A stretch of 5,869 nucleotides of DNA from Nitrospirota bacterium (GTDB lineage Bacteria; Nitrospirota; Thermodesulfovibrionia; Thermodesulfovibrionales; UBA6898): NCBI GenBank assembly GCA_021787505.1, contig JAJYLU010000140.1, positions 1 to 5,869 on the forward strand, given 5' to 3'. The position numbers were made by a program, and so were the translations under genes. Of the stretch, positions 1-5,057 are shown piece by piece; position 1 is the first letter of the stretch; each line of letters starts with the position of its first letter. A model generated the notes under the pieces. That model made no database searches and had not been told where the DNA came from. It saw nothing but the letters and a program-made list of their open reading frames with translations.

Positions 1-199
1 CTCTGCCCAGAGGATCCCATTTCAGCAGGGGATCATCGAGCAAAATGGAGCCGGATTCGGAAGGCACCAGCCTGTTTGCCCATGTGAGTATCTCTCTCAG
101 GATGACACCAAGGTCCACGGCATAGCCGGCGCCTCCGTGCCGCTTTTTCCTGTTGAGCAGCCGCGCAAGAGTAGGCACATCAGCGATATTGACCTTCAT
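1..199 (-). CDS. GAF-domain protein, N-terminal part (runs off left edge)
   Basis: My own translation from the ATG at 199 gives 66 residues, open to the window edge. The stretch from about residue 27 (AVDLGVILREILTWANRLV) through PSESGSILLDDP (46-57) resembles the opening helix and first strand of GAF sensory domains, where a 'vPsE.gSilL.D' pattern is typical. Such proteins are usually cytoplasmic signal transducers (diguanylate cyclases, HD-GYP phosphodiesterases, histidine kinases or sigma-54 activators); the output domain lies outside the window, so the specific role cannot be given. The start is supported by AGGTG at 208-212, 8 nt before the ATG, and by an in-frame stop about 30 nt upstream with no other Met between. 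A basic stretch (NRKKRH, 16-21) precedes the domain. It lies 106 nt after the kinase gene and may have its own promoter. The gene is quite sure; the GAF assignment is moderately sure. Confidence 0.7.
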   Translation of the reverse strand, partial: MKVNIADVPTLARLLNRKKRHGGAGYAVDLGVILREILTWANRLVPSESGSILLDDPLLKWDPLGR

Positions 200-231
200 C
201 TCAGCAGCACCTGAATGAATTTTCCCGTGTC

Positions 232-259
232 ATTATTCCGCAACTTCCAATAAAGTCTA
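232..259 (-). promoter_or_regulatory. Possible sigma-70 promoter for the GAF gene
   Basis: On the minus strand TAGACT (259-254; 4 of 6 matches to TTGACA) is followed after 16 nt by AATAAT (237-232; 5 of 6 matches to TATAAT). Transcription would start near 225, leaving a leader of about 25 nt before the ATG at 199. It sits directly after a terminator-like hairpin, which fits a transcription-unit boundary. This is a pattern match only. Confidence 0.35.
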
Positions 260-263
260 TCAT

Positions 264-290
264 AAAAAAGGCCGATATGTGAGATGTCGC
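264..290 (-). terminator. Weak intrinsic terminator after the thi operon kinase
   Basis: Read on the minus strand, GCGACAT and ATATCGGC (290-271) form an imperfect stem with a bulged G and one C-A mismatch around a CTCAC loop. One C and then six Ts (269-264) follow. It lies 16 nt after the kinase stop codon, where the operon would be expected to end. The stem is poor, so termination may be partial and the GAF gene could receive some read-through. Confidence 0.4.
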
Positions 291-305
291 AGGAGAAAAG
301 CGCCC

Positions 306-950
306 TCAGAGATCAGGGGTCCGGAACCGTAACCGGTCCGTCATTGAAATAAAATCTGAATAGACATCCTCCACCGTAGAGGAAGCGGTTACCTTCACCC
401 TGCATACGTCACATCCAGCCGCAGCATAATGCCCTATCAGGGGAGCGGTGCGTTCATGGAATATATCCAATTTCCTTCTGACCATTTCGATTTTGTCGTC
501 CGTCCTTCCCGAGCGGTCGCCGCCTGTGTTCTCCCCAATCCTCCGGAAGACATCCTCCGCCTCGCAGTCCAGGACGATGACCGCCTCGGTCTTCACCTTT
601 CTGTCCATGTCCCTCGCCTGGTCCGTATGACGCGGCAGCCCGTTGAGGACCAATATGTCAGTCCCGCTGAAGTCCCTGTCCCGCAGGAACATGTCGATTA
701 TCTTTTCGGCTATATGGAAATGCTCGTTCTCAAGAAGCGCCCCCTTTTCGAGCACGTCCTTAATGAAGGAGTGCTCTTTACGCGAAAAGCCGTCTGGGGC
801 TGTTTCATGCCCGGCAATCGCACGGAGTTGATGGCCGAAATCGAAATGGAAGCACCGCCTCCCATCAAAACCGCGTTTTTCGAGATACCCGCCGAAAGGC
901 GTCTTGCCGACACCTGTGGGACCGATCAAAAGCATTGCCCGGACGTTCAT
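306..950 (-). CDS. Adenylate-kinase-like nucleotide kinase, last gene of the thi operon
   Basis: This 214-residue cytoplasmic P-loop kinase has the adenylate kinase plan. It has a Walker A motif GPTGVGKT (10-17), an NMP-binding segment FDFGHQLR (36-43) resembling 'STGDmLR', NGLPRH (103-108) resembling 'DGFPRT', and RTDD (149-152) followed by RTAPLIGHY (167-175), close to the C-terminal 'TAPLI.yY' of adenylate kinase. The arginines that normally grip phosphates have counterparts at R43, R107, R138, R149 and R158/R159. The segment between R138 and RTDD is far shorter than a full LID domain, so this is a short-LID form. The ATG has AAGG 8 nt upstream. It follows thiC by 45 nt without an evident terminator and is probably cotranscribed. 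The family would transfer phosphate from ATP to a nucleoside monophosphate; the true acceptor is unknown. The location allows a thiamine-pathway substrate, but that is inference. It is probably not the housekeeping adenylate kinase. Confidence 0.85.
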   Translation of the reverse strand: MNVRAMLLIGPTGVGKTPFGGYLEKRGFDGRRCFHFDFGHQLRAIAGHETAPDGFSRKEHSFIKDVLEKGALLENEHFHIAEKIIDMFLRDRDFSGTDILVLNGLPRHTDQARDMDRKVKTEAVIVLDCEAEDVFRRIGENTGGDRSGRTDDKIEMVRRKLDIFHERTAPLIGHYAAAGCDVCRVKVTASSTVEDVYSDFISMTDRLRFRTPDL

Positions 951-995
951 TCTATCAACCTTGCAGTCTGCACTAAAAACATATATACACTCGTA

Positions 996-2282
996 CTAGG
1001 TCCCTTTTTTCAGCGCCCTTTCGACCGTCCTGATCGCACAGAACTCCCCGCACATACTGCAGACTTCCGATTCCGTCGGCGGGATCTCGGCACGCCACTC
1101 CCTCACCTTGTCGGGATTAAGACTGAGTGCGATCTGGCCGTTCCAATCAAGTGCCTTTCTGCATCGGGCCATCTTTATATCCACATCCATCGCACCCTTT
1201 ATGCCCTTGGCGATGTCTGCCGCATGGGCCGCGAGTTTGGACACGATTACGCCTTCCTTCACGTCTTCTATGGTCGGCAGGCGGATATGCTCCGAAGGAG
1301 TCACGTAACAGAGGAAATCCGCGCCTGCAGCGCCTGCAACCGCACCGCCGATCGCGGCGGTGATATGATCATACCCCATGCCGATGTCCGTAACGAGGGG
1401 ACCAAGCACGTAGAAAGGCGCCCCTTTGCATATCTCTTTTTCGAGCCGGACGTTCAGCTCTACCTGGTTCAGGGGCACATGTCCCGGCCCCTCGATGATC
1501 ACCTGCACGCCGCTTTCGACCGCCTTGTCGCGCAACTCCCCGAGTGTCAGAAGTTCTTCGATCTGCGTGCGGTCCGTCGCGTCGGCAAGACACCCCGGGC
1601 GCATGCCGTCGCCGAGGCTCAGGGTCATGTCATGTTCCCGTGCGATTTCAAGGAGCCTGTCATACTGCTCATAGAGGGGATTGTCCTTACCGTTATAGAT
1701 CATCCATTCCAACAGGAACGACCCCCCCCTGCTCACGATATCGAGTATCCTGCCTTCGGCCCTCAGGCGGTCGACCGCCTTCATCGTCAGACCGCAATGA
1801 ACCGTGACGAAATCCACGCCGGAGGAGGCATGCTCCTCGATCACACGGAAGAGGTCGTCGGCCGTCATCCGCGAGATCGCGCCTTTTTCTTCAGCGGCCC
1901 TGACCGCCGCCTCGTAGATGGGCACAGTGCCGATCGCGATCGGAGACTTCCTGAGCATCATAGCCCGCAGTTCCCTTATCGGGCCCCCGGTCGAAAGGTC
2001 CATCACCGCATCGGCTCCGTACTTGACGAGGGCATTAAGTTTTTCCATCTCTTCCTCTATCGAAACCCTGTCCTTCGACGTGCCGATATTGGCGTTGATC
2101 TTGGTCCGCAGGCCTCTGCCGATGGCGATCGGCTTTATCCTGCGGTTCCTGTTCAGGGGGATGACGCTCACCCCCGAGGCGATATCCGCTGAAAGCGCCT
2201 CGGCGGAAACGCCTTCCGCTGCCGCTGCCTCTTTCACCTCTTCGGTAATGATGCATTTTCTTGCCAGTTCGATTCTCGTCAT
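996..2282 (-). CDS. thiC: Phosphomethylpyrimidine synthase ThiC, short form
   Basis: ThiC is a radical-SAM-type enzyme that rearranges aminoimidazole ribotide (AIR) into HMP-phosphate, the pyrimidine half of thiamine. The 428 residues match the short bacterial and archaeal form, which lacks the N-terminal extension of the roughly 630-residue E. coli type. Family motifs appear in order: NANIGTS (63-69), DLSTGG (95-100), GTVPIYEA (118-125), TVHCG (160-164), SRGGS (184-188), SLGDGMRPG (222-230), EGPGHVP (264-270), PLVTDIG (295-301) and CYVTP (325-329). The C-terminal 4Fe-4S ligands are Cys408, Cys411 and Cys415. Their spacing is CX2CX3C rather than the CX2CX4C of the well-studied enzymes; I checked this in the nucleotides. 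The ATG overlaps the thiE stop as ATGA and has GAGG 8 nt upstream, so translation is probably coupled. It lies downstream of the TPP riboswitch and would be repressed by TPP. Confidence 0.97.
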   Translation of the reverse strand: MTRIELARKCIITEEVKEAAAAEGVSAEALSADIASGVSVIPLNRNRRIKPIAIGRGLRTKINANIGTSKDRVSIEEEMEKLNALVKYGADAVMDLSTGGPIRELRAMMLRKSPIAIGTVPIYEAAVRAAEEKGAISRMTADDLFRVIEEHASSGVDFVTVHCGLTMKAVDRLRAEGRILDIVSRGGSFLLEWMIYNGKDNPLYEQYDRLLEIAREHDMTLSLGDGMRPGCLADATDRTQIEELLTLGELRDKAVESGVQVIIEGPGHVPLNQVELNVRLEKEICKGAPFYVLGPLVTDIGMGYDHITAAIGGAVAGAAGADFLCYVTPSEHIRLPTIEDVKEGVIVSKLAAHAADIAKGIKGAMDVDIKMARCRKALDWNGQIALSLNPDKVREWRAEIPPTESEVCSMCGEFCAIRTVERALKKGT

Positions 2283-2908
2283 TTCAATAGCCTCATAAAC
2301 TCTTCCGCACTTGATTTAATGTCGCCAGACGCGAGGATAGCCGATATAAGGGCCACGCCGGAAGCGCCCGCCTCCACGACCTCCTCAACCCTCTCCCTTG
2401 TGATGCCGCCGATCGCAAATACCGGTATCGCCACCTCTTCCCGTACCTCCCGGAGAGGCCTAACCCCGATCGGCTTTCCGTAACGCATTTTGGAAGGCGT
2501 CTCGTAAACCGGCCCGAGAGTGATAAAATCGGCGCCTTCCGCTTCGGCCCTTCGGGCCTCCTGGATGCTGTGCGTCGAAACGCCTATCAGCATCGATTCA
2601 CCTGCTGCCCTTCTCGCTGCGGGCAAGGGAATGTCCGCACTTCCAATGTGCACGCCGTCGGCATCGGCCGCGAGGGCCACGTCGACCCTGCCGTTGACGA
2701 AAAGCTTGGCGCTGTATTCCCTTGTTACTGCCCGGAGCGCGTATGCCATTTCGAGCAGTTCCCGCGTCCCCAGGTCTTTTTCCCGAAGCTGCACCGCCCT
2801 CACCCCACCCTTCAGGGCGCTCCCGACCGCCGCCGGCAGCGTCGCACCTGTACCCAGAAGGCTCCTGTCCGTTATCAGATACAACTGAAAATCTATCTCT
2901 CTTAGCAC
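2279..2908 (-). CDS. thiE: Thiamine-phosphate synthase ThiE
   Basis: ThiE joins HMP-PP to thiazole phosphate carboxylate, releasing pyrophosphate and CO2 to give thiamine monophosphate. At 209 residues it has the usual length for this TIM-barrel enzyme. Visible motifs are LYLITDR (9-15), VQLREKD (39-45), NGRVD (72-76, in place of the usual 'NdrvD'), DGVHIG (84-89), GPVYETPSK (132-140, the counterpart of 'GPiFpT.tK'), FAIGGI (164-169) and GVALISAI (184-191). The start is GTG, 7 nt after the thiG stop. Its best Shine-Dalgarno-like run, AAGGGA (2924-2929), is 15 nt away, so initiation probably depends on coupling to thiG. No better start exists before the conserved LYLITDR. The end overlaps thiC by 4 nt. 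A TenI-like paralogue is the main alternative, but the diphosphate-binding residues and operon favour ThiE. Confidence 0.95.
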   Translation of the reverse strand: MLREIDFQLYLITDRSLLGTGATLPAAVGSALKGGVRAVQLREKDLGTRELLEMAYALRAVTREYSAKLFVNGRVDVALAADADGVHIGSADIPLPAARRAAGESMLIGVSTHSIQEARRAEAEGADFITLGPVYETPSKMRYGKPIGVRPLREVREEVAIPVFAIGGITRERVEEVVEAGASGVALISAILASGDIKSSAEEFMRLLK

Positions 2909-2915
2909 CGCCGGG

Positions 2916-3689
2916 CTACAGCATCCCTTCTATCGGGCTGCTTGCGGTCGCGTACAACTTTTTCCCTATCCTTCCAGCTCGGTATGCAAGCCGTCCCGCG
3001 ATTACAGCATGCTTCATCGCGGAGGCCATCGCAATCGGGTCCTTCGCGCCGGCGATCCCGGTGTTGATCAGGACCGCATCGCAGCCGAGTTCCATCGCAA
3101 ACGCGGCGTCGGATGCCGTTCCCACCCCCGCGTCGACAACGACCGGCACTTTCACCGCAGTCTCGATTATGATCCGTATGTTGTAGGGGTTGCGAATGCC
3201 GAGTCCCGATCCAATCGGCGCGCCGAGAGGCATGACCGCTGCCGCACCGGCGTCCTCGAGACGCTTTGCCATAATAGGGTCGTCGTTTGTATAGGGCAGC
3301 ACGATAAACCCTTCTTTTGCGAGAATCTCGGTAGCCTTGAGAAGTCCGATCGTATCGGGAAAGAGCGTCCTTTCATCTCCGATCACCTCGAGTTTCACCA
3401 GGTCGGAAATCCCGGCTTCCCTGGCAAGCCTCGAATACCGGAGTGCGTCTTCCACTGTATAGCATCCCGCCGTATTCGGCAGTATCTTGTATTTTTTCGG
3501 GTCTATATAATCGAGGAGGTTTTCGGCCTTTCTGTCCGTTATGTTCACCCTCCTGACGGAGACAGTAACCACATCCGCGCCTGACGCCTCGACCGCCCTT
3601 TTCGTTTCTTCAAAGTCCTTATACTTGCCGGTCCCCACCCAGAGCCTCGAACGGAACTCTATGCCCTTGATCACCAGATTGTCTTCCAT
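2916..3689 (-). CDS. thiG: Thiazole synthase ThiG
   Basis: ThiG condenses 1-deoxy-D-xylulose 5-phosphate, dehydroglycine and sulfur from ThiS thiocarboxylate into the thiazole phosphate of thiamine. The 257 residues match the family length. Lys99 in LVKLEVIGD (97-105) fits the lysine that forms the imine with the sugar phosphate. Other family motifs are WVGTGKY (17-23), PNTAGC (71-76), [13 protein letters not shown] (153-165), [11 protein letters not shown] (186-196) and the phosphate-binding LINTGIA (207-213; most members have 'NTAIA'). The ATG follows the thiS stop with no gap, and its Shine-Dalgarno lies inside the last thiS codons, so the carrier and synthase are tightly coupled. The dehydroglycine-forming enzyme (ThiH in anaerobes, ThiO in aerobes) is not in this window. 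Confidence 0.97.
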   Translation of the reverse strand: MEDNLVIKGIEFRSRLWVGTGKYKDFEETKRAVEASGADVVTVSVRRVNITDRKAENLLDYIDPKKYKILPNTAGCYTVEDALRYSRLAREAGISDLVKLEVIGDERTLFPDTIGLLKATEILAKEGFIVLPYTNDDPIMAKRLEDAGAAAVMPLGAPIGSGLGIRNPYNIRIIIETAVKVPVVVDAGVGTASDAAFAMELGCDAVLINTGIAGAKDPIAMASAMKHAVIAGRLAYRAGRIGKKLYATASSPIEGML

Positions 3690-3890
3690 TCATCCTCCTC
3701 CGACGAAATTCACGATTTCGACAGTGTCGCCGTCTCTTAGCAGGAAACAGGCGTAGTCCTGTTTTTTTATGACGGACATATTCACTTCGACCGCCACTTT
3801 TCCCCTCTCGATCCGCAGCGCGTCGAGGAGTTCGCCGACCGTGGCCGCCTGCAGGTTTTCTACCGTCTCGCCGTTTATTTTCAGCCTCAT
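3690..3890 (-). CDS. thiS: Sulfur carrier protein ThiS
   Basis: This 66-residue ubiquitin-fold protein carries sulfur as a C-terminal thiocarboxylate to ThiG. It opens MRLKINGE, as ThiS proteins do, has the conserved RDGDTVEIVNFVGGG end (52-66), and finishes in the Gly-Gly that ThiF adenylates. The length is normal. The frame is open for 36 more codons upstream, but that stretch encodes the riboswitch and terminator, so I start at the ATG at 3890. That ATG directly follows the terminator T-tract and has no Shine-Dalgarno at normal spacing; the nearest, GGAAGGGA (3909-3916), is 18 nt away in the terminator hairpin. An in-frame TTG at 3897-3899 would sit about 10 nt from it and add three residues. 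No thiF is seen nearby. Confidence 0.93.
   Translation of the reverse strand: MRLKINGETVENLQAATVGELLDALRIERGKVAVEVNMSVIKKQDYACFLLRDGDTVEIVNFVGGG
3694..3701 (-). promoter_or_regulatory. thiG ribosome binding site inside the thiS Gly-Gly codons
   Basis: GGAGGAGG on the minus strand is a near-perfect Shine-Dalgarno 4 to 7 nt before the thiG ATG. The same bases encode the terminal glycines of ThiS, which are needed for thiocarboxylate formation. One sequence therefore serves both as carrier active tail and as translation signal for its partner. Confidence 0.85.
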
Positions 3891-3926
3891 AAAAAACAAA
3901 AAACCGCATCCCTTCCGGGATACGGT
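3891..3926 (-). terminator. Riboswitch-controlled intrinsic terminator before thiS
   Basis: On the minus strand a 10-bp stem (ACCGTATCCC at 3926-3917 with GGGATGCGGT at 3912-3903, one U-G wobble) closes a GGAA tetraloop. It is followed by six Ts, a G and six more Ts (3903-3891). It lies between the TPP aptamer and thiS, so ligand-bound aptamer would favour termination. The purine-rich GGAAGGGA that could act as the thiS Shine-Dalgarno is in the loop and 3' arm, so the hairpin could also block translation. The ligand logic is known for the family; the competing antiterminator was not folded. Confidence 0.85.
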
Positions 3927-3940
3927 CGCCTTCAGCTTTC

Positions 3941-4037
3941 CTTCCCTACTCCCTACGCCGGAATTATCCGTATCAGGTTCAAGGGGTCTCTCCCGCAAAA
4001 CGAGAAACTCTCAGGCATAAAGCCTCCCCCAAGGGTC
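3941..4037 (-). promoter_or_regulatory. TPP riboswitch aptamer (THI box)
   Basis: The minus-strand leader holds the conserved TPP aptamer elements in the right order: an opening GGGG run of P2 (near 4030), CTGAGA (4014-4009) that binds the pyrimidine ring, CTTGAACCTGAT (3983-3972), and GGATAAT followed by GGCGTAGGGA (3969-3950), which holds the pyrophosphate. A P3 hairpin with the extra P3a arm fits between CTGAGA and the ACCCC that closes P2. The RNA appears to begin at or within a base or two of the predicted transcription start. It would switch off thiSGEC and the kinase gene when TPP is plentiful, through the terminator just downstream. The class is certain; exact helix ends are approximate. 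Confidence 0.96.
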
Positions 4038-4042
4038 TTTTA

Positions 4043-4072
4043 AGTATAGAGCAGCATAGGATTCGTTGTCAA
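4043..4072 (-). promoter_or_regulatory. Sigma-70 promoter of the thiamine operon
   Basis: TTGACA (4072-4067) matches the -35 consensus exactly. After 18 nt, TATACT (4048-4043) matches the -10 consensus at 5 of 6. Transcription would begin near 4037-4036, at the first bases of the TPP aptamer, leaving almost no leader ahead of it. It lies about 35 nt downstream of the terminator of the gpsA-larB unit, so the thi operon starts independently. Confidence 0.88.
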
Positions 4073-4107
4073 ATAAAGCCTGGCGCGATAGGGTACCGTG
4101 CCAGCGC

Positions 4108-4142
4108 AAAAAAAAAGGCGCCGGAAACATCCGGCGCCTTTT
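4108..4142 (-). terminator. Strong intrinsic terminator of the gpsA-larB unit
   Basis: GGCGCCGG and CCGGCGCC (4117-4124 and 4131-4138) form a perfect GC-rich stem. An A-T pair extends it inward around an AACA/TGTT loop, and A/T pairs extend it outward. On the minus strand nine Ts follow (4116-4108). The plus strand has only four Ts after the stem, so it is mainly a minus-strand terminator. It separates the gpsA-larB unit from the thi promoter. Confidence 0.93.
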
Positions 4143-4161
4143 CGCCATAAACGACAAGTCA

Positions 4162-4368
4162 TTAGCAATGTTGTCCCATCAAGGGAGCCAGGGACATGTC
4201 ATTTGCGACAAAGTTGTTATCGCCGGTTTCGTAATACGCTATAGTCACTTCGTCCCCGATCTTCAGGTTGCTGAAGGATTCGAGTTTACCGCACTTCGAA
4301 ACGGTCGCGTGAAGCTTAGCGTATATTGATCTTATGCGCAAGGCACCCCGCGCCGAAGCCGTTATCAA
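4162..4368 (-). pseudogene. Short open frame after larB, probable 3' remnant of a lost gene
   Basis: An open frame overlaps the last 53 nt of larB and ends 20 nt before the strong terminator. The part after the larB stop encodes about 50 residues, with SKCGKLESFSNLKIGDEVTI followed by AYYETGDNNFVANDMS and LMGQHC. The LKiGDeVTi.Y pattern resembles the last strands of small beta-barrel secreted proteins in which a repeated 'GkV...vkvGDkVtV.y' occurs (DUF5666-like); this is a resemblance, not an identification. There is no ATG or GTG at the right place, only TTG at 4368 and 4341, and the N-terminal half plus signal peptide expected for such a protein are missing. It is either a decayed gene end or a small coupled protein. 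Chance open frame is possible, but the residue composition and placement argue for real coding history. Confidence 0.4.
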
Positions 4369-5050
4369 CGTTCATCACCGCAATTCCGGGGACGCAGGAG
4401 TTCAGCATGGCAAAAAGCGCGGTCAGACCGCCGAGGCTCGTACCGTATCCGGTCGAGGTGGGCACCGCAATTATCGGCTTGTCTGTCATCCCCCCTACGA
4501 CGGAAGGCAGCGCCCCTTCCATCCCGGCCACCACGACAATCACACGCGCCTCCTTGACACGTTCGACGCTGTCGAGAAGCCTGTGCAGGCCTGCGACACC
4601 CACATCATAGACAGTGGCCACTCTGCTGCCGAGAAAAGAAGCGGCGACCGCAGCCTCCTCCGCAACGGGAATATCCGATGTGCCCGCGCTAAGCACAAGG
4701 ACGCTGCCCTTTTTTTTCTTCGCTGCCCCCACCGATATCACTCCCGATGCGGGATAAAATACCGCGCCCTTTATACCAAGGGCATCATAGACGCTCTGCG
4801 TCGCCTTTGTGACGAGAAAGGCCTTGCTCTTTTTGTACATTGCCTTCGCAATGGCAACAACCTGTCGCTCGTTTTTTCCAGCAGCGAAGACCACCTCGGG
4901 GACGCCCTGTCTCAGGTGCCGGTGATGATCGATCCTTGCGAAATGCATGTCTTCGTACGGCAAGTGCTTAAGGCGTGCAAGCGCGTCTCGGACCGGTAGC
5001 GTGCCTTTTCTGACGGAATCGAGAATCCCTTTGATCGTTTCGCTGTCCAT
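4316..5050 (-). CDS. larB: LarB, nickel-pincer cofactor biosynthesis carboxylase
   Basis: LarB carboxylates the pyridinium ring of nicotinic acid adenine dinucleotide and hydrolyses it, the first step of the nickel-pincer nucleotide cofactor of lactate racemase and other LarA-like enzymes. The 244 residues match the family length. The N-terminal part has RIDHHRHLRQGVPEVVFAAGK (39-59), a typical LarB signature. The C-terminal half is the PurE-like (AIR carboxylase) domain, with SAGTSDIPVAEEAA (121-134), YDVGVAGLHRLL (148-159), VVAGMEGALPSVVGG (173-187), VPTSTGYG (196-203) and MLNSCVPG (215-222). Cys219 fits the cysteine reported to attack the pyridinium ring. VDNGFGAG (228-235) closes the domain. 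The ATG lies 7 nt after the gpsA stop without a clear Shine-Dalgarno, so it is probably translated by coupling. LarC, LarE and LarA are not in the window. Confidence 0.95.
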   Translation of the reverse strand: MDSETIKGILDSVRKGTLPVRDALARLKHLPYEDMHFARIDHHRHLRQGVPEVVFAAGKNERQVVAIAKAMYKKSKAFLVTKATQSVYDALGIKGAVFYPASGVISVGAAKKKKGSVLVLSAGTSDIPVAEEAAVAASFLGSRVATVYDVGVAGLHRLLDSVERVKEARVIVVVAGMEGALPSVVGGMTDKPIIAVPTSTGYGTSLGGLTALFAMLNSCVPGIAVMNVDNGFGAGCLAHKINIR

Positions 5051-5057
5051 GGCCGGA

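Noticed and set aside
429..2192. A 587-codon open frame on the plus strand opposite the kinase and thiC
   Set aside because: It is antisense to two well-supported genes, spans their junction, and its translation is rich in Arg, His and Pro with no recognisable domain. It is a shadow of codon bias in GC-rich DNA.
3009..3584. A 191-codon plus-strand open frame opposite thiG
   Set aside because: It lies entirely within thiG, whose motifs are unambiguous, and its product shows no family features.
3891..3998. An N-terminal extension of ThiS by 36 codons
   Set aside because: The stretch is the riboswitch and terminator; the frame is open by chance and ThiS proteins begin at the M-x-L-x-I-N-G-E segment.
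4066..4329. An 87-codon plus-strand open frame over the thi promoter and the larB terminator
   Set aside because: It crosses the terminator and the promoter, encodes a lysine run from the T-tract complement, and has no recognisable features.
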